Positions 8,719-16,297 of a stretch of 40,121 nt of DNA are shown here, one piece after another. The notes beneath the pieces were generated by a model. That model ran no database searches and was not told the DNA's origin. It worked only from the letters and a program-made list of their open reading frames with translations. The position numbers were made by a program, and so were the translations under genes. Positions within the stretch are counted from its first letter, which is position 1. Each line of letters opens with the position of its first letter. Location: positions 1 through 40,121 of the forward strand of contig NZ_KI912500.1 in NCBI RefSeq assembly GCF_000518805.1. The letters are read 5' to 3'. This stretch comes from Shewanella waksmanii ATCC BAA-643 (GTDB lineage: Bacteria > Pseudomonadota > Gammaproteobacteria > Enterobacterales > Shewanellaceae).

Positions 8719-8737
8719 ATCTGACTAAGATTCAGAT
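8719..8737. promoter_or_regulatory. Inverted repeat ATCTGA-N7-TCAGAT, candidate LysR operator
   Basis: A perfect 6-7-6 dyad lies in the 183-bp space between the divergent DUF2804 and lysR genes, ending 30 bp before the lysR start. It fits the T-N11-A dyad pattern bound by LysR-type regulators, which usually control the divergent neighbour and themselves. Confidence 0.45.
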
Positions 8738-8767
8738 AATCTAGTTAAAATTCAATTCTGTTAGCCC

Positions 8768-9697
8768 ATGGCCGTGAGCAAAGACCTCGACCTCAATTTA
8801 CTTAAAGTGCTAAGCATGCTTTTGGAGGTACAAAGTACCAAGAAAGCCGCTGAGCGATTAGATCTTAGCCAACCTGCGGTCAGCCGCGCCTTAGGACGTC
8901 TGCGTGAACATTTTTCTGATGAGCTATTTATCAGAGAAGCACACGGACTCAAACCCACTTCTAAAGCGCAAGAGCTTGCCGTGCAACTGCCTGCCGCGAT
9001 GAGCATGCTCAATAATGTTGTTAGCGGTAAGCCTGTGTTTGAACCAAGTCAATATAGTGGCAAATTATCCATTGCTGTTAATGGCTTTATCGCCCAGTGG
9101 TTAGCCCCAGCACTCATTGTTAGCATCAACCAACAGGCCCCCAATGTGGAGCTGCATATCCTCAACTGGGAACACAGTTCTAGCGCATTACTTAACGATG
9201 GCAAAATTCATCTCGGGATCAACTATTCGCCCTATCATTTATCTAGCCACTTTACCCAGCAAACCATAGGTAGCGATGAGTTTGTATTTATCTGCCGCAA
9301 AGACCATCCATTAAAGCAAGACACGATTTTCATAGAAGACTTTAGCCGCTATGACATCGCCTCATTTCTTATCCCAAACTGGAATGAAGATGGTGCCATC
9401 GTGGCGCAAATTCTGCGAAGATATGGCATCGATGCCCGAGTGCCACTGCGCACCAACCAACTAAGTATTCTACTTGAAGCGGTCAAGCACTCTGATATGG
9501 TCAGTCCCTGCTCGCGCTATACCGCTGAAAAACTCGGCAGTGAATTTAGAACGCTAAAAATCGATCCAAAGCTCACCGTGCCCTACTCTGATATTGCCTC
9601 GATTATGGCTCACACTCACTGCAACCATCCGCTACACATATGGCTGCATCAACAAGTAATCGACTGCATTGCGCAAATCACATCGGCGCGCAAATAA
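8768..9697 (+). CDS. LysR family transcriptional regulator
   Basis: The 309-residue protein has the N-terminal winged helix-turn-helix of LysR regulators (LDLNLLKVLSMLLEVQSTKKAAERLDLSQPAVSRALGRLR split over residues 6-45). A two-lobed periplasmic-binding-protein-like effector domain follows from about residue 90. The sequence is of the NodD/PNPR-like subgroup by feel (DLNLLKVL, FEPSQYSGKLSIAVNG). The ATG sits 183 bp from the divergent DUF2804 gene with a dyad between them, so control of the DUF2804-hydroxylase pair is the simplest inference. The effector is unknown. Confidence 0.9.
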   Translation: MAVSKDLDLNLLKVLSMLLEVQSTKKAAERLDLSQPAVSRALGRLREHFSDELFIREAHGLKPTSKAQELAVQLPAAMSMLNNVVSGKPVFEPSQYSGKLSIAVNGFIAQWLAPALIVSINQQAPNVELHILNWEHSSSALLNDGKIHLGINYSPYHLSSHFTQQTIGSDEFVFICRKDHPLKQDTIFIEDFSRYDIASFLIPNWNEDGAIVAQILRRYGIDARVPLRTNQLSILLEAVKHSDMVSPCSRYTAEKLGSEFRTLKIDPKLTVPYSDIASIMAHTHCNHPLHIWLHQQVIDCIAQITSARK

Positions 9698-9823
9698 CCA
9701 CAGACTAAACATTGCCCACACAAGCAACGTATTGCTTAGCCGCAGTCAATTGCTAAAATTTAAGCTTAAAACAAGATTGCCAAGATATATTGACCGGCTT
9801 TAACCACGGCCCAATTCATAGCA

Positions 9824-10396
9824 ATGTCACTCAAAACCTCAGCGCGCATTATATTGGTCGCTGCACCAATACTCTTCAGTCCTTTATGCCAAGCACAGGA
9901 GTCTGCCCATTCGGTTGGTGGCTCGATGGGCTATGGCTTTCATGAATTTGAAACCCAAGACAATATCAATCGCAATTTCAGCGATAGTTTAACCGCGGAT
10001 ATTTACTATCGATATATGTTAAACGATTACATCGGCGTTGAAGTTGGGGCAACCACGGGCAGCGGCGGCGCGTTCAGTATTTTGTCTGACATATGGACCG
10101 ACGTTAAGCGTTTGCAATATCACGGTGTGAGAAGCAACCTTATCACCCAGATGCCGCTCAACCATCGTCATAGTCTTTACCTGAAAACCGGCCTCACCCA
10201 GCAATGGATCAAATACGACATTGAAATTGATGACGTTCGCACCCAAGTTAAAGATACTGATCATGGGTTTTATGGCGCTGTTGGGTGGCAATTTTCTTTC
10301 AATAGCGGCATGAAACTCAGCGCCGAATATCAACATGTCCCATTAAACCAACTGACTTTGCGCAGTTACAACGTAGGGGTTAATTGGCCGATTTAA
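9824..10396 (+). CDS. Small outer-membrane beta-barrel protein
   Basis: The 190-residue protein opens with a signal peptide cleaved about after residue 24 (CQA-QE). The rest alternates hydrophobic and polar residues, as in an eight-stranded barrel: SVGGSMGYGF, SDSLTADIYYRYML, YIGVEVGATTG, HSLYLKTGLTQQW, FYGAVGWQF and MKLSAEYQHV. It ends YNVGVNWPI without a terminal Phe. This build matches the OmpA-transmembrane/OmpW-like small barrels, but I cannot assign a specific family. It stands alone between the lysR gene (126 bp away) and the YajG-like lipoprotein gene (115 bp away). Confidence 0.7.
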   Translation: MSLKTSARIILVAAPILFSPLCQAQESAHSVGGSMGYGFHEFETQDNINRNFSDSLTADIYYRYMLNDYIGVEVGATTGSGGAFSILSDIWTDVKRLQYHGVRSNLITQMPLNHRHSLYLKTGLTQQWIKYDIEIDDVRTQVKDTDHGFYGAVGWQFSFNSGMKLSAEYQHVPLNQLTLRSYNVGVNWPI

Positions 10397-10511
10397 ATCA
10401 GCGATAGTGCCAGCGAGAGTTCGCTGCTAAACGCCGCTACTCAAGTTATGGCATGCGGCATCAATTCTGGTATGCTGAGCATCATTAAATTTGCGTCAAC
10501 TAATTAACATA

Positions 10512-11081
10512 ATGAAATTAAGATTATTTCCACTTTTTGCTATTGCGATATTAGCAGGCTGCGCCAGCTCTCAACCCACTCATATCGCACTGTCGCCGCA
10601 GGCTCCAAATGTTGAAGTACAAACTCAATCTTCACAACGGCTTGCCATTGAAACTATTGATACCCGCAAGGCAAATTTTGTCGTGCGTATGCATAAAGGC
10701 GACGATGCGGCCAAATTGGTCAGCCCAAGTGAAACACCGCGCAAACAAATCGATAGTCTTTTTAGAGACGGGTTTCGCCAAGCCGGTTATGTGATTGATC
10801 CCTCCGCCACAGAGCATGTGCAAATCCAACTGGAAAAATTGCTCGCAGACGTGAACGAGAACACTTTTGGTTACGAAGCCAACACAGAGGTGGTGATCAA
10901 CGTTATCGCTAACAATAGCCGTAATCGCACGTTGACCAAGCGCTATACCGCAAAAAATAATCACAGCGGACCATTTAGCCCTGACTTTGCCAAAATGGAA
11001 CTTGCGATTAACCAGCTCATAGCAGATCTTAGCCGAGATATACTGCAAGACCCTGAGCTGAATCAGTTTATTCAACCATAA
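10512..11081 (+). CDS. YajG-like lipoprotein
   Basis: The 189-residue product has a lipoprotein signal peptide with lipobox ILAGC (lipidated C17) and a serine after it, consistent with outer-membrane sorting. The body resembles E. coli YajG, a lipoprotein of unknown function (LAIETIDTRKANFVVRMH, LFRDGFRQAGYVID). I chose the ATG at 10512, which gives a normal signal peptide; an upstream TTG at 10491 would add seven residues. Neither start has a clear ribosome-binding site. In enterobacteria yajG adjoins ampG; here an AmpG-like gene lies two genes downstream, which supports the call. Confidence 0.75.
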   Translation: MKLRLFPLFAIAILAGCASSQPTHIALSPQAPNVEVQTQSSQRLAIETIDTRKANFVVRMHKGDDAAKLVSPSETPRKQIDSLFRDGFRQAGYVIDPSATEHVQIQLEKLLADVNENTFGYEANTEVVINVIANNSRNRTLTKRYTAKNNHSGPFSPDFAKMELAINQLIADLSRDILQDPELNQFIQP

Positions 11082-11121
11082 TATCCTTTGGACTCAACCG
11101 GAATATAGCAAGGAAAAACCT

Positions 11122-11703
11122 ATGACTCGTTGGCTTACCGCTTGTTTATTGTTAACCATTAGCACATTAGCTCAAGCTGTCGATATTCAAGAGGATACCC
11201 TGTATCCCCAAGTAAAATTAGAAACCAGCATGGGCACTATTATCGTTGAACTTAATCGCACTCGTGCTCCAATCACCGTGGACAACTTTCTCATCTATGT
11301 AGTGACCGGCCAATACGACAACACCTTATTTCATCGCATCATCCCAGAGTTTGTTGTGCAAGGTGGTGGGCTCGACTTAAAGAAAGAAGCCCGACCTGAA
11401 AATGCCGCTATTGTAAATGAGTCAGGTAATGGCTTATCCAATGGTTTAGGCACCATTGCCATGGCCCGCGACAACAATCCACACTCGGCCACCAGCCAGT
11501 TTTACTTTAATGTTGGCGACAATACCAATCTTGATCCATCATCTCGCCGTTGGGGTTATGCAGTATTTGGTGAAGTGATTGAAGGACTCGAAGTGCTCGA
11601 AGCAATGTCGATAGTCACCACTGAACACAATAGCAAACTGGATTGGCCTGACTTCCCTGTAGAAGATGTCATTTTGACCAAGGCAACATTGTTAGCAAGA
11701 TAA
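11122..11703 (+). CDS. Periplasmic peptidyl-prolyl cis-trans isomerase, cyclophilin type
   Basis: The 193-residue protein is a cyclophilin that speeds cis-trans isomerisation of proline peptide bonds during protein folding. A signal peptide ends about residue 19 (AQA-VD), so it acts in the periplasm, like E. coli PpiA. The catalytic core FHRIIPEFVVQGG (about 71-83) and the SATSQFYFN segment are intact. The tryptophan position of human cyclophilin A is not conserved, as in other bacterial forms. AAGGA lies 7 nt before the ATG. The gene follows the lipoprotein gene by 40 bp and may share its transcript. Confidence 0.9.
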   Translation: MTRWLTACLLLTISTLAQAVDIQEDTLYPQVKLETSMGTIIVELNRTRAPITVDNFLIYVVTGQYDNTLFHRIIPEFVVQGGGLDLKKEARPENAAIVNESGNGLSNGLGTIAMARDNNPHSATSQFYFNVGDNTNLDPSSRRWGYAVFGEVIEGLEVLEAMSIVTTEHNSKLDWPDFPVEDVILTKATLLAR

Positions 11704-11744
11704 GCAATCACTAGTGTTTTTCACTAGGTCATTGAAATCGAACA

Positions 11745-11763
11745 AATGATAATAGTTCTCAAT
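11745..11763. promoter_or_regulatory. Fur-box-like site
   Basis: The 7-1-7 dyad TGATAAT-A-GTTCTCA (11747-11761) matches the Fur consensus TGATAAT-N-ATTATCA at 12 of 14 positions and has the usual A/T flanks. It lies about 85-100 bp upstream of the following gene's start and some 50 bp upstream of a TATACT hexamer (11814-11819). Iron control is inferred. Confidence 0.55.
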
Positions 11764-11813
11764 TAAGAACGGTCATTTTTGTAAACTTTTGAACAAATAC
11801 TCCAAGTCCGCAC

Positions 11814-11840
11814 TATACTCAAATGGCACTGGCAAGGAGG
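11814..11840 (+). promoter_or_regulatory. Possible -10 element and strong ribosome-binding site of the 109-residue protein gene
   Basis: TATACT at 11814-11819 may be a -10 element; the best -35 candidate (TTGAAC, 11789-11794) is spaced at 19 bp, which is long. AAGGAGG at 11834-11840 is a perfect Shine-Dalgarno sequence 7 nt before the ATG at 11848 and supports that start. Confidence 0.45.
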
Positions 11841-11847
11841 CGATAAG

Positions 11848-12177
11848 ATGACCCCTAATGAGTTCATCGATAATAAAGCGCCCCAGCTGGCTCAATATGG
11901 GAAAGCGTTCTTGAGCGATCAACTCGATTTCAATGAGATCCAGCTATATCTATGGGACACCCTAGAAGAGTGGCAGCAGTTTAACCACCAGGGTGAAGCG
12001 CAAACCGATATAGAGCGAGTGTTCTGGCACCTACTACATGCTTTTGACCGTTGGCCAGACTGGATGATCCGTGGTAATCAATTTTTGCGTAAGCAAATCG
12101 ATGACTGCTGTGATTATCTCAGTATAGGTGGCAACATCCCGTCAGGCTGTGTAGGGATTAGACCAAGCTCTGAGTAA
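11848..12177 (+). CDS. Conserved-looking hypothetical protein, 109 residues
   Basis: I do not recognise a family. The product is soluble and acidic, with no signal peptide or membrane helix. It is rich in aromatic residues (LYLWDTLEEWQQF, VFWHLLHAFDRWPDWM) and is probably helical. A pair of cysteines is at DDCCDYL, with another in SGCVG. The case for a real gene is strong: a perfect AAGGAGG, a Fur-box-like site upstream and a textbook terminator right after the stop. If the Fur box is used, it would be made when iron is scarce. It is not part of an obvious operon. Confidence 0.7.
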   Translation: MTPNEFIDNKAPQLAQYGKAFLSDQLDFNEIQLYLWDTLEEWQQFNHQGEAQTDIERVFWHLLHAFDRWPDWMIRGNQFLRKQIDDCCDYLSIGGNIPSGCVGIRPSSE

Positions 12178-12181
12178 ACCG

Positions 12182-12222
12182 TAAAGACCAAGCCCGGCAC
12201 CGAGTGCTGGGCTTTTACGTTT
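12182..12222 (+). terminator. Terminator of the 109-residue protein gene
   Basis: The stem aagcccggcac (12190-12200) pairs with gtgctgggctt (12204-12214) with one mismatch around cga. It is extended by flanking gtaaa/tttac and followed by a T-rich tail. Confidence 0.85.
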
Positions 12223-12305
12223 TAAATGAATAACTTTTTCTAAGCTATAGTCATTTCTCTGTATCCGTATTAAGCTAGCTTTACGCTACTTTCAGAATCC
12301 ATCCA

Positions 12306-13733
12306 ATGCCCCAAGCTATTTCATCACGGTTAACTGACTTTAAGTCTGCGCTATCGATATACCTACACCGTCGCGTGTTATCGTTACTGCTGTTAGGCTT
12401 TTCTGCGGGCTTACCACTCATGTTGGTATTCTCAACCTTGTCATTTTGGCTTAGGGAAGCCGGCGTTGACCGCACCGCGATTGGCTATTTTAGCTGGGTT
12501 GCGATGATTTACGGCTTTAAGTGGGCATGGTCTCCGCTAGTCGACCGACTCTCTTTACCCATTTTCACCCGCTTACTCGGTAGGCGACGTGGTTGGATGC
12601 TGTTTGCTCAATTATTACTGGTATTGGCCATACTTGGTATGAGCCAAAGCGATCCTTTGCAAAACTTGGAAATGATGGCATTTTTTGCCTTGCTCGTTGC
12701 TTTCGCCTCCGCCACCCAAGATATCGTGATTGATGCATTTAGAATTGAATCAGCATCAGACAAGATGCAAGCCGCTCTCGCCGCCGCGTATCAAGTCGGG
12801 TACCGCAGTGCGATGATTATTGCCACCGCAGGTGCGCTCACTATCGCCGCTTGGGTAGAACCCAGCTCAGATGCCTATCATTTAGCTTCTTGGCAAACCG
12901 CATATTTAGTCATGGCAGGGTTAATGGGCGTAGGTATTATTACCACCTTAATGAGCGCCGAGCCCACGGTAAAAGTGCAGCATGCCGATGTAGCTGAAGC
13001 CAAGTTGAAACAGCAATACATTGCCCATTACCCACCTAAAGTGGCCGCATTACTTTCGTGGCTCAATACAGCCTGTGTACTGCCGTTTAAGGACTTCTTT
13101 AAACGCTATGGTAAGCACGCGATACTGATATTAGTCCTCATCTCTACTTACCGTATCTCTGACATTGTCATGGGAATTATGGCCAATGTATTTTATGTCG
13201 ATATGGGCTTTTCTAAAACAGAGATAGCCACCTTAAGCAAAGTCTATGGCCTGATTATGACCTTAGTCGGCGCCGGTGCTGGCGGCCTGTTGGTCGCTCG
13301 CTACGGTACGATGAAAATTTTGCTGCTTGGCGCATTTTTAGTGGCGACGACCAATTTATTGTTCGCCTATCAAGCAATGATTGGTTATAACGTGCCATTC
13401 TTAACCTTAGCCATTTCTGTCGATAACTTCAGTGCCGGAATTGCTACCGCAGCATTCATCGCTTATCTCTCCAGTTTAACCAGTGATGGCTTCAGTGCGA
13501 CACAATACGCGCTTTTATCCTCAATTATGTTGTTGTTCCCTAAGTTTGTTGCTGGGTTTTCTGGGGCGGTCATTGACGCCTATGACTATGTTACGTTCTT
13601 TATTGGTGCTAGCTTGATCGGTTTTCCTGTCATCGCCTTGGTATGGTTAGTGGATAAATATGTGCCTAAGCCAAACCGAGATACACAGGTAAACCATGAC
13701 CACAGCAATGAGTCACAAGCGAGTAATGGCTAA
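12306..13733 (+). CDS. ampG: AmpG-like MFS permease
   Basis: This 475-residue, roughly 12-helix transporter resembles AmpG of the PAT branch of the major facilitator superfamily. AmpG imports anhydro-muropeptides from the periplasm for cell-wall recycling and, in some bacteria, beta-lactamase induction. Characteristic segments are LLLGFSAGLPLMLVFSTLSFWLREAG near the N-terminus (split by the first loop), GFKWAWSPLVDRL, GRRRGWML and the ATQDIVIDAFRIE motif in helix 4-5. A hydrophilic loop lies at about 220-255. The tail is polar. The YajG-like gene two genes upstream parallels the enterobacterial yajG-ampG pair. Substrate is inferred by family. Confidence 0.85.
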   Translation: MPQAISSRLTDFKSALSIYLHRRVLSLLLLGFSAGLPLMLVFSTLSFWLREAGVDRTAIGYFSWVAMIYGFKWAWSPLVDRLSLPIFTRLLGRRRGWMLFAQLLLVLAILGMSQSDPLQNLEMMAFFALLVAFASATQDIVIDAFRIESASDKMQAALAAAYQVGYRSAMIIATAGALTIAAWVEPSSDAYHLASWQTAYLVMAGLMGVGIITTLMSAEPTVKVQHADVAEAKLKQQYIAHYPPKVAALLSWLNTACVLPFKDFFKRYGKHAILILVLISTYRISDIVMGIMANVFYVDMGFSKTEIATLSKVYGLIMTLVGAGAGGLLVARYGTMKILLLGAFLVATTNLLFAYQAMIGYNVPFLTLAISVDNFSAGIATAAFIAYLSSLTSDGFSATQYALLSSIMLLFPKFVAGFSGAVIDAYDYVTFFIGASLIGFPVIALVWLVDKYVPKPNRDTQVNHDHSNESQASNG

Positions 13734-13832
13734 GCTCAATATCGATGTAGCCAATAAACTGCGATAAAGATTATGACTAGACACTGATGGTCAAATTCGC
13801 CAACCAATAATGATTATGGATAATCAGTTTAA

Positions 13833-13859
13833 ATCTTGACGACTAGCTTAGGTCAAGAT
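13833..13859. promoter_or_regulatory. Inverted repeat ATCTTGAC-N11-GTCAAGAT, possible enhancer site
   Basis: A perfect 8-bp dyad lies about 64-90 bp upstream of the start site predicted from the sigma-54-like promoter. This is a plausible place for an enhancer-binding protein. It could instead be an RNA hairpin at the end of the ampG-like transcript, though no T run follows. Confidence 0.4.
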
Positions 13860-13878
13860 AACTAGAAAACAATATAAA

Positions 13879-13913
13879 AATCAAACACTAAAAATACTGG
13901 CTTGCTATTTGCT
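13879..13913 (+). promoter_or_regulatory. Sigma-54-like promoter with an adjacent IHF-like site
   Basis: TGGCTTGCTATTTGCT (13898-13913) matches the sigma-54 consensus TGGCACG-N4-TTGCW except at the two bases after TGGC. It has exactly 10 nt between the invariant GG and GC. An IHF-like AATCAA-N4-TAA (13879-13891; one mismatch to WATCAANNNNTTR) lies just upstream. The predicted start of transcription is about 13923, giving a short leader to the ATG at 13960. Confidence 0.6.
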
Positions 13914-13959
13914 ATAAACAGAAAAACTAAGTCACTCAACATATTAAAAGGACATGGAT

Positions 13960-14193
13960 ATGGATATCACTCAGATCATTATCGTCTCAATCATTTTTCT
14001 GGCTATTTTTGCCGCAGACTTTTTCAAATACCGATTTCGTATTAAGCAACTTGAAGCGAAAATAGATAGCAGTGATAAGATGAAATTGATCGATGAAGTC
14101 ACTAGCATTCAACACCGGTTAGTGGTGTTAGAAAAAATCATCACAGATAAGGGCTATGAGGTTAACGAAGAGATTAACAAGCTTAAAGATTAA
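13960..14193 (+). CDS. Small PspB-like membrane protein
   Basis: The 77-residue product has one N-terminal membrane helix (about 4-20: IIIVSIIFLAIFAADFF). A basic stretch, KYRFRIK, is followed by a coiled-coil-prone tail to the end. The segment RLVVLEKIITDKG resembles the conserved C-terminal part of phage shock protein B (R-x-x-x-LE-x-I-L-D), and the overall layout and size match PspB. No pspA or pspC is adjacent. The promoter is sigma-54-like, as for psp genes. I chose the second ATG because AAAAGGA lies 7 nt before it; the first ATG (13954) is only 1 nt from that site. The last 15 codons lie in a perfect 56-bp duplication. Function in envelope stress is inferred. Confidence 0.7.
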   Translation: MDITQIIIVSIIFLAIFAADFFKYRFRIKQLEAKIDSSDKMKLIDEVTSIQHRLVVLEKIITDKGYEVNEEINKLKD

Positions 14194-14268
14194 ACCGTAA
14201 AACAAAGGGCTATGAGGTTAACGAAGAGATTAACAAGCTTAAAGATTAAACCGTAAAACAAAGGGCTA
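14149..14268. repeat. Perfect 56-bp tandem duplication plus partial third copy
   Basis: Copy 1 (14149-14204) covers the last 15 codons and stop of the PspB-like gene plus 11 bp. Copy 2 (14205-14260) is identical. A third partial unit, aagggcta (14261-14268), forms the first arm of the terminator. The short unit aagggcta at each boundary suggests slippage or recombination between short repeats. Confidence 0.9.
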
Positions 14269-14285
14269 CCAAATTGGTAGCCCTT
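14261..14285. terminator. Bidirectional terminator between the PspB-like gene and yajQ
   Basis: The 10-bp stem aagggctacc / ggtagccctt surrounds aaatt. It lies between two convergent genes and can serve both, though the T runs are short. Confidence 0.75.
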
Positions 14286-14311
14286 AAATTATTAATATTT
14301 AGCGATATGGA

Positions 14312-14797
14312 TCAATCGCGAAAATTATTAAATTGAAATGGTTGTCCCAAATCTGACTCTCGGGCAATACCCATGACGCGTTGTAAATCATCACGCTTTT
14401 TACCGGTCACGCGGATAGAATCACCTTGAATCGCCGCTTGCACTTTTAGCTTGCTGTCTTTAATCAGCTTGACCAACTTCTTTGCAACCAAGCTTTCAAT
14501 ACCTTCTTTGAAGGTCACTTTAATTGAAAATGTCTTGCCGCTATGCACGGCTTTATCAGACACATCCATAGAAGCGGGATCAACGTTACGTTTACTAAGC
14601 TGATTACGTAGCATGTCCACCATCTGTTGACACTGAAAATCAGACTCTGATGACAAGCTTACTTGATGGTCTTTGTAGACAATGTCAGTCTCAACGCCGC
14701 GAAAGTCAAAACGGCTATCCAGTTCACGCTTAGTATTATCTACCGCGTTTCTCAATTCCACTTCATTGACTTCAGATACAATATCCATTGATGGCAT
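14312..14797 (-). CDS. yajQ: YajQ family nucleotide-binding protein
   Basis: YajQ-family proteins bind nucleotides; some bind cyclic di-GMP and act with LysR regulators, and others were reported to bind tRNA or GTP. The 161-residue length and the signatures MPSMDIVSEVN, NTKRELDSRFDFRG, VTFKEGI and KKLVKLIKDSKLKVQAAIQGD (two ferredoxin-like repeats) identify it confidently. It is transcribed towards the PspB-like gene and away from the VanZ-like gene. Its role here cannot be refined from sequence. Confidence 0.95.
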   Translation of the reverse strand: MPSMDIVSEVNEVELRNAVDNTKRELDSRFDFRGVETDIVYKDHQVSLSSESDFQCQQMVDMLRNQLSKRNVDPASMDVSDKAVHSGKTFSIKVTFKEGIESLVAKKLVKLIKDSKLKVQAAIQGDSIRVTGKKRDDLQRVMGIARESDLGQPFQFNNFRD

Positions 14798-14956
14798 AAC
14801 ATTACCCTTATTTTAACCCAATCATAATTGCGACTATTTTACCTGCGCGAATGGCGATGGGCAATCAACAATCAGACCCTAGCCAACAACAATTATGGGT
14901 GACATTAGCCGCCCATTTACCTATGATTGAGTAAATGAAAATAATCATAGTTAACA

Positions 14957-15331
14957 GTGAAGTCTCAGCAGAAATATTTCAAAATCGCCTTTCTTTTCGC
15001 CGTAGTTGTGATCAGCTATTTGGTGTTCTCAAAGCCTAACTATCCACAGCTGTTTAGCAATATGGATAAAGTCGGCCATTTTGGAAGTTTTTTTGGCCTG
15101 GCATTTTTGACCCACTTCGCCTTTAAATTAAAATGGCTTACCTTAGTGACAGTGTTAGCCGGCTATGCGGCCTTGATTGAGTTAGTGCAATCTCGACTGC
15201 CTTACCGTAGTGCCTCCTTTGCCGATTTTGTTGCTGATATGATGGGTGTGGCAGCCTTCATGCTATGTTACTGGCTCGCTAGCCGTTATATCCGAGCGGG
15301 TAAAATTCGCTCGGGCGATCAAGAAAAGTGA
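14957..15331 (+). CDS. VanZ-like small membrane protein
   Basis: The 124-residue protein has about four membrane helices and the VanZ-like features MDKVGHFGSFFGLAFLTHFAF and SFADFVADMMG, where K, H and D residues sit at helix ends. VanZ itself gives low-level teicoplanin resistance in enterococci; most bacterial relatives are of unknown function, so no resistance is implied. The only reasonable start is GTG at 14957, because an in-frame stop lies 9 nt upstream. Its end overlaps the panE-like start by 4 bp (GTGA), so translation is probably coupled. Confidence 0.8.
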   Translation: MKSQQKYFKIAFLFAVVVISYLVFSKPNYPQLFSNMDKVGHFGSFFGLAFLTHFAFKLKWLTLVTVLAGYAALIELVQSRLPYRSASFADFVADMMGVAAFMLCYWLASRYIRAGKIRSGDQEK

Positions 15332-16278
15332 GCACAGTCATGTTTACCCCCAAAGCCGACATTGCCATTTTAGGCGCTGGCGCAATTGGCCAATCATTCG
15401 CTTATCAGCTGCGTAGTAATGACTCTGCCCCGCTACTCATTAACAGAGGCAACACTCAGCAAAACCATCAGCAGCGGCTTACCTTCAAGCAAGGGCAAAG
15501 CAGCACGCCTTACCTATGCCCACTTGCCAGCGTGAGCCAAATAACAGCGCAGCAAGTCTCGTTAGCACACGTTAAGCTGCTCATCGTTACAGTTAAAGCC
15601 TACCAAGTCGTCGATGCATTGCGACCACTGATAGCCATGCTGCCGCCTCAATGTCATATATTGTTAATGCACAATGGCTTAGGTCCACATGAAGTCGTTG
15701 AATCACAACTGCAAGGCCGCGGGCTTAGTCTAGGTACCACGTCCCAAGGCGCTTTATTGCACAATCAATGGCAAGTAGAGAAAACTGGCGATGGTAAGAC
15801 GCAAATCGGTCACTATGTCGGGCCGCTAATGCCAAATGTGATAAAGTCACAATTACTGTCTATAGCAAACAGCCAATGGTGCGAGCCTATATTGCCTTTT
15901 TTGTGGCAAAAGCTGGCTGTGAATGTGGCAATCAACCCGCTTAGCGCGATTAATTTGTGTTGCAATGGCGAGTTAATCGATGAGAAATACAGAATTACTA
16001 TCAATAAGTTAACTGAAGAAGTCGTCACGGTAGCCGCAGCAGATGGGATTGAACTTGAGCTTACTCAGCTACTAGAGCGCATTTATGCGGTGATTGACTT
16101 GACCGTTAACAACCGCTCATCCATGTTGCAAGATATTAGCTTTGAACGTATCACTGAAATTGATGCCATTAACGGCTATGTCGCCGCCAAAGCCAAACAC
16201 TATGGTTTAAATGCCAGTGAAAATGAGCGCATGGTTGCGCGGATTAGGTCACTGCAAAATACCTATAAGCGGGCTTAA
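15328..16278 (+). CDS. panE: 2-dehydropantoate 2-reductase (ketopantoate reductase)
   Basis: The enzyme reduces ketopantoate to pantoate with NADPH in the pathway to pantothenate and coenzyme A. The 316-residue protein has the Rossmann motif AILGAGAIGQSFAYQL at about 11-26, the LIVTVKAYQVVDAL segment with the catalytic-type lysine, HNGLG, and the C-terminal helical domain containing KLAVNVAINPLSAI and NRSSMLQDI. The GTG start overlaps the VanZ-like stop. Several paralogues of this family act on other keto acids, so the exact substrate is probable rather than proven. Confidence 0.88.
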   Translation: MSTVMFTPKADIAILGAGAIGQSFAYQLRSNDSAPLLINRGNTQQNHQQRLTFKQGQSSTPYLCPLASVSQITAQQVSLAHVKLLIVTVKAYQVVDALRPLIAMLPPQCHILLMHNGLGPHEVVESQLQGRGLSLGTTSQGALLHNQWQVEKTGDGKTQIGHYVGPLMPNVIKSQLLSIANSQWCEPILPFLWQKLAVNVAINPLSAINLCCNGELIDEKYRITINKLTEEVVTVAAADGIELELTQLLERIYAVIDLTVNNRSSMLQDISFERITEIDAINGYVAAKAKHYGLNASENERMVARIRSLQNTYKRA

Positions 16279-16297
16279 CAACTCAGATAATCCAGCA

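Noticed and set aside
10632..11075. 147-codon minus-strand frame opposite the YajG-like gene
   Set aside because: Antisense shadow; the plus-strand frame has a lipoprotein signal and family resemblance.
11705..11727. Hairpin cactagtg-ttttt-cactag after the cyclophilin gene as a terminator
   Set aside because: The stem is short and AT-rich and no T run follows, so I do not call it.
14957..15331. VanZ-like gene as a glycopeptide-resistance determinant
   Set aside because: VanZ-like folds are widespread in bacteria without any van genes; no vanA/H/X partners are present and gram-negative outer membranes already exclude these drugs.
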